NCBI GenBank assembly: GCA_016297495.1
Contig: JAEDGN010000067.1
Location: forward strand, 1-10,840
DNA length: 10,840 bases
Reading direction: 5' to 3'
DNA from: Coprococcus sp.
Lineage (GTDB): Bacteria > Bacillota > Clostridia > Lachnospirales > Lachnospiraceae
Part shown: piece by piece, positions 1 through 5,319 of the stretch
How positions within the stretch are numbered: the stretch's first letter is position 1
Layout of the letters: each line of letters opens with the position of its first letter
Notes under the pieces: model-generated
The model's database searches: none
Seen by the model: the letters and a program-made list of their open reading frames with translations, nothing else
What the model was told of the DNA's origin: nothing
Program-made: the position numbers and the translations under genes

Positions 1-429
1 TGCCACGGCAATATCTGCCGTTCCCCTATGGCAGAGTTTGTTTTTAAGGACATGGTTCGCAAGGCGGGCCTTTCGGACAAGTTTGAGATTGCTTCCGCTG
101 CGACGAGCACGGAGGAGATCGGGAATCCGGTGCATCCGGGCACCAGGCGGAAGCTGGCGCAGTACGGTATTTCCGTTTCAGGGAAATACGCCCGTCAGAT
201 GACGAAGGGAGATTATGTCCACTATGATTATCTGATTGGCATGGACAAGTGGAACATCCGTAATATCATGCGGATCATCGGCAGTGATCCGGAGAAGAAG
301 GTTTATACGCTGCTGAGCTTTGCGGGCCGCAACGATGAGATTGCAGATCCGTGGTATACGGGCAATTTTGATGAAACCTATGATGATGTTTATGAAGGCT
401 GTCAGGCACTGCTGAAGTATCTGACATAG
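1..429 (+). CDS. Low-molecular-weight protein-tyrosine phosphatase, 5' end cut by window
   Basis: This is the C-terminal 142 residues of a low-molecular-weight protein-tyrosine phosphatase, a cytoplasmic enzyme that removes phosphate from phosphotyrosine (bacterial kinase or arginine-phosphate relatives are also possible substrates). The open frame begins at base 1 with Cys-His-Gly-Asn-Ile-Cys-Arg-Ser, which is the family's C-x5-R phosphate-binding loop, so the first visible codon is the catalytic cysteine. The Asp-Pro-Trp-Tyr motif near fragment residues 116-119 supplies the general-acid aspartate. Only about 7-10 N-terminal residues (start and first beta strand) should be missing, so the Met at base 28 is not the real start. 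The C-terminal Asp/Tyr-rich stretch and total length fit the family. No clear terminator follows the stop. Family assignment is certain; the substrate is unknown. Confidence 0.95.
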   Translation, partial: CHGNICRSPMAEFVFKDMVRKAGLSDKFEIASAATSTEEIGNPVHPGTRRKLAQYGISVSGKYARQMTKGDYVHYDYLIGMDKWNIRNIMRIIGSDPEKKVYTLLSFAGRNDEIADPWYTGNFDETYDDVYEGCQALLKYLT

Positions 430-465
430 CGAATATTAAGATTTCCTGACATTCCCCCAAAACAG

Positions 466-497
466 TTGTTTTTCCATATTATAACCTGTAATATAGT
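466..497 (+). promoter_or_regulatory. Possible promoter for the 617-1250 pair
   Basis: TTGTTT at 466-471 is followed after 17 bases by TAATAT (489-494), and an overlapping TATAGT lies at 492-497. Both match sigma-A consensus only partly. It is the best candidate in the 187-base gap after the phosphatase gene and would give a leader of roughly 115 nt. This is inference from consensus alone. Confidence 0.35.
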
Positions 498-518
498 AAG
501 TGAAGCAGCTGACGATGG

Positions 519-543
519 CTGTTCGGAAGAAGTCACCGAACAG
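519..543 (+). promoter_or_regulatory. Leader hairpin upstream of the membrane-protein gene
   Basis: CTGTTCG (519-525) and CGAACAG (537-543) are perfect 7-base inverted arms around an 11-base loop. No U tract follows, so it is not an intrinsic terminator. It lies in the putative 5' leader of the gene starting at 617. It could be an mRNA structure or a DNA operator; function is unknown. Confidence 0.4.
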
Positions 544-616
544 AGAGAGTATCAGATGTGAGATGACTCCCGTCTCTTAGGCGGCGAGCAAGTCTTGAAT
601 TGAGGAGGGACAGCTC

Positions 617-955
617 ATGGAGGAAAGAAGACCATATGAGGAGCAGCCTGTGGACTTGAATCCGGACAGACGGGATCTGATGCATAGAGCAGATGCTCCG
701 GTACGGAAGGCAGACAAGGGCAGGAGGAAGACGGGGGCTGTTGTTTTCACCATTATTACCGTCGTGATCATGCTCCTATATATTATACTGTTGTTGGGCA
801 TTGTCTTTTCGGGTGGAAATGATCCGGTGGGTGATAGTATAATCGTTATTATGGTTGCAATACCGATACTGGTGATCCTCGGAGTTGTCTATGCCTGCAG
901 GGAACGAATGAAGGAAATCGAAGGGGGAGAATGGGATGAAGCTAGTAAGTATTGA
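617..955 (+). CDS. Small two-helix membrane protein, function unknown
   Basis: I do not recognise a named family for this 112-residue protein. The first 38 residues are charged and rich in Arg, Glu and Asp, ending in a Lys/Arg cluster (KADKGRRK, about 31-38). Two strongly hydrophobic segments follow at about 40-64 and 75-93, separated by a short Gly/Asp-rich turn, and a charged tail closes the protein. The basic patch before helix 1 suggests that the N terminus and C terminus both face the cytoplasm. The start is supported by a strong GAGGAGG site 7 bases upstream. Its last 20 bases overlap the start of the UPF0145 gene, so the two are probably translationally coupled and made together. Prediction as a real gene is firm; function is open. 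Confidence 0.8.
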   Translation: MEERRPYEEQPVDLNPDRRDLMHRADAPVRKADKGRRKTGAVVFTIITVVIMLLYIILLLGIVFSGGNDPVGDSIIVIMVAIPILVILGVVYACRERMKEIEGGEWDEASKY

Positions 956-1250
956 GAATTATCCGGGAAAGAATTTTGAAGTTTTGGGTCTGGTGAGAGG
1001 TACCGTTGTTGAGAGCAAGAACATCGGCCGTGATTTTATGGCCGGTATGAAGACGCTGGTGGGCGGTGAGATCGTCGGTTATACGGAGATGCTGAACGAG
1101 GCAAGGGCCATTGCTACCAAGAGAATGGTGGACGATGCGGAAGCCCTTGGCGCTGATGCCATCATCGGTGTTCGTTTTGGTTCATCGGCCATCATGCAGG
1201 GAGCTGCAGAAGTGCTGGCATACGGCACTGCCATCAGATTCCTGGATTAA
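936..1250 (+). CDS. UPF0145 / YbjQ family protein
   Basis: This 104-residue protein belongs to the UPF0145 (YbjQ, DUF74) family, small cytoplasmic proteins sometimes labelled heavy-metal-binding from structure, but with no established biochemical role. Family hallmarks are visible: the N-terminal strand with GxVRGTVVESKNIG (about 20-33), the conserved MKTLVGGEIVGYTEML segment (about 38-53), the helix with EAxxRAxxxMxxxAxxLGADAIIGVRF, and the terminal strand ending YGTAIRF. Length is the family norm. The ATG at 936 lies inside the end of the preceding membrane-protein gene, with GGGGGAG in that gene as ribosome binding site. An earlier ATG at 931 is followed at once by an in-frame stop and cannot be the start. 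Many YbjQ proteins form pentamers; that is family knowledge and not seen here. Confidence 0.93.
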   Translation: MKLVSIENYPGKNFEVLGLVRGTVVESKNIGRDFMAGMKTLVGGEIVGYTEMLNEARAIATKRMVDDAEALGADAIIGVRFGSSAIMQGAAEVLAYGTAIRFLD

Positions 1251-1313
1251 AGCGGCGGCAGTATCTGGCCGCTGCAGGATACTCTGGGCGGATTTGTGGA
1301 CCTGATTATTTTT

Positions 1314-1361
1314 GAGCTACCATATGAAAGAGAATCTCGTACGTCTTTCATATGGCAGCTC
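1314..1361. terminator. Long hairpin between convergent genes, possible bidirectional terminator
   Basis: An 18-base stem (1314-1331 with 1344-1361) starts GAGCT and is perfect except for one A-C mismatch; the loop is 12 bases. It lies 63 bases after the UPF0145 stop and 5 bases after the stop of the minus-strand gene at 1367. Its position between converging genes suggests a shared terminator, but neither side has a clean U tract: the plus side continues ATTGATTATT and the minus side AAAAATAATC. It may act as an mRNA 3'-end stabiliser or a weak or Rho-assisted terminator. Confidence 0.6.
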
Positions 1362-1366
1362 ATTGA

Positions 1367-1810
1367 TTATTCGTCTTCGTCATTTTTATTTTCTTCAAAT
1401 ATCCGGTCGATGATCTGTGCGGCCTGAAGCCCCCGGCGCATGATGTAGAGACCTTCTTCTGCAATGGGTGCATCCGGTATTTCATAAGGTTCATCGTTGA
1501 GAAATGCATCACTCATCTGGAAGATATATTTATCATATCCATCGGAAGCATATTCCAGGACCTTGCCGTTGTCTTTCATCAGTTCTACATCACGGCTCTT
1601 ATCCAGTGTCATATTGTTGAGAATATCCAGCATCTGAATGAAATGTTCCATATCCCAGCTGGAAAGATACATGCATTTACACAGGCCCTTATTGAAGAAA
1701 GGGTAATTACAGTAGCAGCTCATCAGCTCCGAGAAGCGGGCGCGATGGTCGCTGTTCTCGAATAAATCCTGATTTTCAAGTTCACGCAGACATTGATAAT
1801 TGACAGTCAT
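1367..1810 (-). CDS. Hypothetical protein with CxC-x9-CxC cluster
   Basis: I do not recognise this 147-residue protein. It has no signal peptide or membrane segment, so it should be cytoplasmic. It is acidic, with a terminal Asn/Asp/Glu tail (KNDEDE). The most distinctive stretch is Cys32-Tyr-Cys34 followed nine residues later by Cys44-Lys-Cys46, joined by NYPFFNKGL; four closely spaced cysteines could bind zinc or an iron-sulfur cluster, and the aromatic/Cys composition is unlike a plain helical protein. The remainder looks mostly alpha-helical (for example MEHFIQMLDILNNM and GLQAAQIIDRIFEENK). The ATG is preceded by GGGGAG at 9 bases spacing. It is transcribed away from the glp operon as a single gene and ends at a hairpin. 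The open frame is convincing; function is unknown. Confidence 0.75.
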   Translation of the reverse strand: MTVNYQCLRELENQDLFENSDHRARFSELMSCYCNYPFFNKGLCKCMYLSSWDMEHFIQMLDILNNMTLDKSRDVELMKDNGKVLEYASDGYDKYIFQMSDAFLNDEPYEIPDAPIAEEGLYIMRRGLQAAQIIDRIFEENKNDEDE

Positions 1811-1841
1811 TTCATAACACTCCCCTGACGTTCATAATCGT

Positions 1842-1863
1842 CATCGACAGATATCTGTCGATG
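1842..1863. promoter_or_regulatory. Perfect 22-bp palindrome, candidate operator
   Basis: The half-site CATCGACAGAT is followed directly by its exact reverse complement, giving a 22-bp palindrome with no spacer. It lies 32-53 bases upstream of the start of the minus-strand gene at 1810, just downstream of the best minus-strand promoter candidate. The lack of a loop argues for a DNA-binding site of a dimeric regulator more than an RNA hairpin. No regulator is identified. Confidence 0.55.
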
Positions 1864-1881
1864 CAGAATTAGGATATGTTT

Positions 1882-1909
1882 ATTTTAGCAGGAAAAATTT
1901 GTTTATAAA
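1882..1909 (-). promoter_or_regulatory. Possible promoter for the minus-strand hypothetical gene
   Basis: Reading the minus strand, TTTATA (1909-1904) and TAAAAT (1887-1882) are separated by 16 bases. The -10 matches consensus at five of six positions; the -35 is poor. Transcription would start near 1875 and place the 22-bp palindrome at about +12 to +33, a usual place for a repressor. Confidence 0.3.
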
Positions 1910-1918
1910 AGGGGGAAA

Positions 1919-2044
1919 ATGAAAGAATATGGGATCGTTTCATTGATCTGTCCGCAGGATCTGCGTCTATCTATTCTGCCGGTGAATAAATTATGTGAGA
2001 AGAATAATGAAAAAGTGGTTGCTTTTTCATTATTTCGGTGGTAA
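1919..2044 (+). CDS. Possible small ORF, 41 residues
   Basis: An ATG follows AAAAGGGGG with only three bases of spacing and opens 41 codons before TAA. The predicted peptide begins MKEYGIVSLICPQDLRL and ends VVAFSLFRW; it has two cysteines and no recognisable family or clear membrane segment. Its last 14 codons overlap the AT-rich hairpin at 2003-2034, and its stop sits in the putative promoter region of the glp operon. It could be a leader peptide, a small protein or chance. The spacing of the ribosome binding site is shorter than optimal, and no convincing promoter lies upstream. It is listed because the site is otherwise purine-rich and the frame is intact. Confidence 0.25.
   Translation: MKEYGIVSLICPQDLRLSILPVNKLCEKNNEKVVAFSLFRW
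2003..2034 (+). repeat. AT-rich perfect hairpin before the glp promoter region
   Basis: Thirteen-base arms AATAATGAAAAAG and CTTTTTCATTATT are perfect complements around a six-base loop (TGGTTG). The stem has only two G-C pairs and no separate U tract follows, so termination would be weak. It may close off transcription from upstream, or the symmetry may act in DNA ahead of the operon promoter. Confidence 0.45.
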
Positions 2045-2076
2045 CATACTTGTATATAACAATATTGTGATTACCA
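2019..2076 (+). promoter_or_regulatory. Probable promoter/operator region of the glp operon
   Basis: This stretch must hold the promoter for the leader terminator at 2087-2135 if that terminator attenuates the operon. Candidates are TTGCTT (2019-2024) with TAACAT (2042-2047), spacing 17, or a TATAAC -10 (2055-2060) with a poor -35. Dyad symmetry is dense: TGGTAA (2039-2044) with TTACCA (2071-2076), TTGT-ATATA-ACAA (2050-2062) and CAATATTG (2060-2067). Individual boxes are uncertain. Confidence 0.4.
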
Positions 2077-2086
2077 GGAGAGAAGA

Positions 2087-2135
2087 GCAAGGTAAGTAGA
2101 GCGATATAATCGCTTTATTTCCCTTGCCTTTTTTT
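2087..2135 (+). terminator. Leader terminator ahead of the glp operon, likely GlpP target
   Basis: This is a strong intrinsic terminator. GCAAGG (2087-2092) pairs with CCTTGC (2122-2127), then after one T-C mismatch AAGTAG pairs with TTATTT (including two G-U pairs), and AGCGAT (2100-2105) pairs with ATCGCT (2109-2114) over a three-base ATA loop. CTTTTTTT follows at 2128-2135. It ends 51 bases before the ATG of the first operon gene. A terminator in that place, in an operon with glpP just downstream, matches the known B. subtilis arrangement in which GlpP with glycerol-3-phosphate prevents termination in glp leaders. The hairpin is seen directly; its control by GlpP is inferred. It could alternatively end a transcript from upstream. 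Confidence 0.85.
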
Positions 2136-2186
2136 ATCCTGCAGGGCGGTATGGGGAATGCTTTGAGGAGAAAGGAGATTGGATTT

Positions 2187-3638
2187 ATGTATGATGTAGC
2201 GATTATTGGCGCAGGTGTTGCGGGCAGTGCTGTCGCAAGGGAGCTGTCGAGGTATCAGCTGAAGGTTTGTGTGATTGAAAGGGAGGAGGATGTATGCTGC
2301 GGTACATCCAAGGCCAACAGTGCCATTATTCATGCGGGTTTTGATGCTGTACCGGGCAGTATGAAGGCGAAGGTCAATGTTGAGGGCAATGCAATGATGG
2401 ATCAGATTGCAGAGGAGCTGGATGTTCCTTTCAGAAGGAATGGATCCGTGGTTGTCTGTACGAAGGATCAGGATCCGGCGGGTCTGGAGGTGCTGATGGA
2501 GAGAGGCAGAGCCAATGGGGTTCCGGGCCTTCAGATATTGAGCAGGGATGAGCTGCTGGCCAAGGAACCGAATCTCAGTGATGATGTGGTATGTGCTCTT
2601 TTTGCTCCGACAGGAGGTATCGTATGTCCGTTCCATCTGACCATGGGTTATGCGGAAAATGCATGCAGCAATGGTGTGGAGTTCTTCCTGAATACCCGGG
2701 TGGATGCCATTGCGAAGACAGAGGCGGGTTACAGCCTTTCCGTGACTCATACAGATACAAAGGTTTCCGAGGAGAAGGAAGCAAAGATCGTGATCAATGC
2801 GGCTGGTGTTTATGCCGATGTATTTAACAATATGGTTAGCGAACGTAAGCTGCATATTACAGCCAGAAAGGGCGAATATATGCTGCTGGATAAGGATGCA
2901 GGCAAGCATGTATCCAGCACCATTTTCCAGCTGCCGTCCAAAATGGGCAAGGGTGTTCTTGTTACGCCGACGGTTCACGGCAATTTGCTGGTGGGACCGA
3001 CAGCTGTGGATGTGGAGAACAAGGAAAGTGTCAATACAACACAGGATGGTCTGGATTCTCTGGGAAGAACAGCTTCCCTGAGTGTGAAAAATGTACCGCT
3101 CCGCCAGGTAATCACTTCCTTTGCCGGTCTGCGTGCTCATGAGGACAGTGATGACTTTATCATTGGTGAGGCACCGGATGCAAAGGGCTTTATCAATGTG
3201 GCAGGTATTGAGTCTCCGGGTCTTTCATCCGCACCGGCCATCGGCGTTATGGTTGCCGATATGGTGAAGGAGATGCTGAATCCGGAAGTAAATCCTGATT
3301 TCAATCCGATCCGTAAGGGAATTCTTGATCCGGATACATTGAGCCTTGAGGAGAGAAATGAGCTGATTAAGAAGAATCCGGCTTATGGTAATATCATCTG
3401 CCGTTGTGAAATGGTTACAGAGGGCGAGATTCTTGATGCCATTCACCGTCCGCTGGGTGCCCGTTCTCTTGATGGTGTGAAGCGCCGGACAAGGGCAGGC
3501 ATGGGCCGATGCCAGGCAGGCTTCTGTTCTCCGAGGACCATGGAGATCCTGGAACGTGAAGTACCAATGAGTATGTTTGATATTACAAAGAACGGTGTCG
3601 GTTCCAATATCGTCATCGGTACCAATAAAGAGATATAG
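2187..3638 (+). CDS. FAD-dependent oxidoreductase with C-terminal BFD-type 2Fe-2S domain (GlpA/LhgO-like)
   Basis: This 483-residue flavoprotein is of the DAO/GlpA-LhgO type and probably oxidises glycerol-3-phosphate to dihydroxyacetone phosphate in the cytoplasm or at the membrane face. The Rossmann motif GAGVAGSAVAREL (8-20) and the acidic strand end at E31 bind FAD; the substrate domain follows (about 45-330), and SPGLSSAPAIG (343-353) closes the flavin site. A C-terminal domain carries Cys405-x-Cys407 and Cys442-x4-Cys447, the bacterioferritin-associated-ferredoxin pattern for a 2Fe-2S cluster, as in anaerobic GlpA. The start at 2187 is chosen because AAGGAG lies 9 bases upstream and the Rossmann strand begins directly; an in-frame ATG at 2124 lies inside the leader terminator. 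It is first of three tightly linked genes. L-2-hydroxyglutarate or another 2-hydroxyacid is the alternative substrate; adjacent glpP favours glycerol-3-phosphate. Confidence 0.88.
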   Translation: MYDVAIIGAGVAGSAVARELSRYQLKVCVIEREEDVCCGTSKANSAIIHAGFDAVPGSMKAKVNVEGNAMMDQIAEELDVPFRRNGSVVVCTKDQDPAGLEVLMERGRANGVPGLQILSRDELLAKEPNLSDDVVCALFAPTGGIVCPFHLTMGYAENACSNGVEFFLNTRVDAIAKTEAGYSLSVTHTDTKVSEEKEAKIVINAAGVYADVFNNMVSERKLHITARKGEYMLLDKDAGKHVSSTIFQLPSKMGKGVLVTPTVHGNLLVGPTAVDVENKESVNTTQDGLDSLGRTASLSVKNVPLRQVITSFAGLRAHEDSDDFIIGEAPDAKGFINVAGIESPGLSSAPAIGVMVADMVKEMLNPEVNPDFNPIRKGILDPDTLSLEERNELIKKNPAYGNIICRCEMVTEGEILDAIHRPLGARSLDGVKRRTRAGMGRCQAGFCSPRTMEILEREVPMSMFDITKNGVGSNIVIGTNKEI

Positions 3639-3649
3639 GAGGGCGCATC

Positions 3650-4912
3650 ATGAAAGCATATGATCTGATTATTATTGGCGGTGGTCCTGCAGGTCTGGCA
3701 GCTGCCGTTGCTGCAAGAGATAATGGTATCGACAGTATTCTGATCCTGGAAAGAGATAAGGATCTGGGAGGTATTCTGAACCAGTGCATCCACAATGGTT
3801 TTGGTCTTCATACATTTAAAGAAGAGCTGACAGGCCCTGAATATGCGGCAAGATTCATTGCGCAGGTAAAGGAGAGAAATATTGAATATAAATTAAATAC
3901 AATGGTTATGGATATCTCCGAGGATAAGGTAGTGACTGCCATGAATCGTGAGGAGGGTATGATACTCCTCCAGGCAAAAGCTGTCATCCTTGCCATGGGA
4001 TGCCGTGAGCGTTCCAGAGGTGCTCTGAATATCCCGGGTTATCGTCCGGCAGGTATCTATTCCGCAGGTACAGCACAGCGCCTTGTTAATATGGAAGGCT
4101 ATATGCCGGGCCGTGAGGTCGTGATCCTCGGTTCCGGAGATATCGGTCTGATCATGGCCAGACGTATGACACTGGAAGGTGCAAAGGTGAAGGTTGTCGC
4201 TGAGCTGATGCCTTATTCCGGTGGCCTGAAGAGAAATATCGTACAGTGTCTGAATGACTTTGATATTCCGTTGAAGCTGAGTCATACAGTTGTTGATATT
4301 GAAGGTAAAGAACGTGTGGAGGCTGTTACCATCGCTGAGGTTGGCCCTGACCGCCATCCGATTCCTGGCACAGAAGAGCGCTATACATGCGATACACTGC
4401 TGCTTTCCTGCGGACTGATCCCTGAGAATGAGCTGAGCAAGAGTGCCGGTGTTGCTCTGAGCCCGATTACATCCGGACCAATCGTTAATGACAGTCTGGA
4501 GACCAATATTGACGGTATTTTTGCATGTGGTAATGTGCTGCATGTGCATGACCTGGTAGACTATGTGTCTCAGGAGGCAGGTGCTGCCGGCAAGAATGCA
4601 GCCGCTTATATTCTGAAGGGTAAGACGGCAGAGGCAAAGATTGTGGAGATCCTTCCGGTTGGTGGTGTGCGTTACACCGTTCCGAAATATATCCGTCCGA
4701 CAGAGATGGAAGATACCCTGACGGTTCGTTTCCGTGTGGGTGATGTTTATAAGAATTGTGCGATTGCTACATATTTTGATGATGAACTGATCAGCAAGCG
4801 TAAACGTCCTGTTATGGCACCGGGTGAAATGGAGCAGGTGATCCTTCTGAAGAAGAAACTGGCCGAGTATCCGGATCTGCAGCATATTACAATTAAAATT
4901 GAGGAGGCATAA
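3650..4912 (+). CDS. FAD/NAD(P)-binding oxidoreductase, second subunit of the glp-type complex
   Basis: This 420-residue protein has the two-dinucleotide-binding-domain flavoprotein fold. GGGPAG (10-15) with the acidic strand end at E34 binds FAD; GSGDIG (161-166) within a second Rossmann unit binds NAD(P); TNIDGIFACGNV (285-296) is the second FAD-contact strand. The segment NQCIHNGFG (44-52) is typical of this subfamily, related to subunits of amino-acid and opine dehydrogenases. There is no CxxxxC redox disulfide, so it is not a disulfide reductase. It probably accepts electrons from the GlpA-like partner and passes them to NAD(P) or another carrier. The start follows a TAGGAGGG site that overlaps the stop of the previous gene (11-base gap); the next gene starts 3 bases after its stop. 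Co-expression and complex formation are inferred from this packing. Confidence 0.87.
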   Translation: MKAYDLIIIGGGPAGLAAAVAARDNGIDSILILERDKDLGGILNQCIHNGFGLHTFKEELTGPEYAARFIAQVKERNIEYKLNTMVMDISEDKVVTAMNREEGMILLQAKAVILAMGCRERSRGALNIPGYRPAGIYSAGTAQRLVNMEGYMPGREVVILGSGDIGLIMARRMTLEGAKVKVVAELMPYSGGLKRNIVQCLNDFDIPLKLSHTVVDIEGKERVEAVTIAEVGPDRHPIPGTEERYTCDTLLLSCGLIPENELSKSAGVALSPITSGPIVNDSLETNIDGIFACGNVLHVHDLVDYVSQEAGAAGKNAAAYILKGKTAEAKIVEILPVGGVRYTVPKYIRPTEMEDTLTVRFRVGDVYKNCAIATYFDDELISKRKRPVMAPGEMEQVILLKKKLAEYPDLQHITIKIEEA

Positions 4913-4915
4913 CGA

Positions 4916-5281
4916 ATGGAAACAAGAGAATTAACCTGTATCGGCTGTCCTTTGGGATGCGCCCTCACAGTGACAATGGAAGGCAAGGAAGTTAAGGAAG
5001 TTAAGGGCAATACCTGTGTAAAGGGCGATATCTATGCGAGAAAGGAAGTCACCAACCCGACCCGTATCGTCACCACCACCGTGAAGGTATCCGGCGGTAA
5101 GGTTCCAATGATCAATGTCAAGACCCAGTCCGATATTCCGAAGGACAGAATCTTCGATTGTGTGGCTGCACTGAAGGGTCTGACCATTCCGGCACCTGTA
5201 GCCATTGGTGATATTGTACTGGAGAATGTGGCCGGTACCGGTGTCAATATTGTGGCCGCAGGCAACGTTGAAGCAGCATAG
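4916..5281 (+). CDS. DUF1667 protein, small four-cysteine electron-transfer subunit
   Basis: This 121-residue protein matches the DUF1667 family, which commonly follows this pair of flavoprotein genes in Firmicutes and spirochaetes. Cys8-x2-Cys11-x3-Cys15 and Cys34, set in CIGCPLGC and GNTCVKGDIYA, reproduce the N-terminal 4Fe-4S signature of molybdopterin oxidoreductases such as formate dehydrogenase and NapA, including the following NPTRIVTTTV-like strand. No molybdenum-binding region is present, so it resembles that domain standing alone. A 4Fe-4S cluster handing electrons between the flavoproteins and an acceptor is a reasonable inference. The ribosome binding site GAGGAGG lies in the last codons of the preceding gene. 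The C-terminal half (about 70-115) is a second small domain with no motif I can name. No GlpC-like membrane anchor follows. Confidence 0.88.
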   Translation: METRELTCIGCPLGCALTVTMEGKEVKEVKGNTCVKGDIYARKEVTNPTRIVTTTVKVSGGKVPMINVKTQSDIPKDRIFDCVAALKGLTIPAPVAIGDIVLENVAGTGVNIVAAGNVEAA

Positions 5282-5290
5282 CTGTAAAAC

Positions 5291-5319
5291 TTGCAGACAA
5301 TTTAAAATCATTATATAAT
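5291..5319 (+). promoter_or_regulatory. Promoter for glpP
   Basis: TTGCAG (5291-5296) and a perfect TATAAT (5314-5319) are separated by exactly 17 bases. Transcription would start near 5326, inside the following hairpin, giving a leader of about 50 nt. The -35 matches consensus at three positions, the -10 at all six. Confidence 0.6.

Noticed and set aside
2124..2186. Upstream in-frame ATG extending the GlpA-like gene by 21 residues
   Set aside because: It lies within the right arm of the leader terminator, lacks a ribosome binding site, and would put non-family residues before the N-terminal Rossmann strand.
2115..3140. Minus-strand open frame of 341 codons opposite the GlpA-like gene
   Set aside because: It lies opposite a clearly functional flavoprotein, its translation is low-complexity-like with many His, Ser and Cys and no motif, and there is no convincing ribosome binding site. 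It is a shadow of codon bias.
3893..4885. Minus-strand open frame of 330 codons opposite the second oxidoreductase
   Set aside because: Same reasons: the plus-strand frame carries intact dinucleotide-binding motifs, and the antisense peptide has none.
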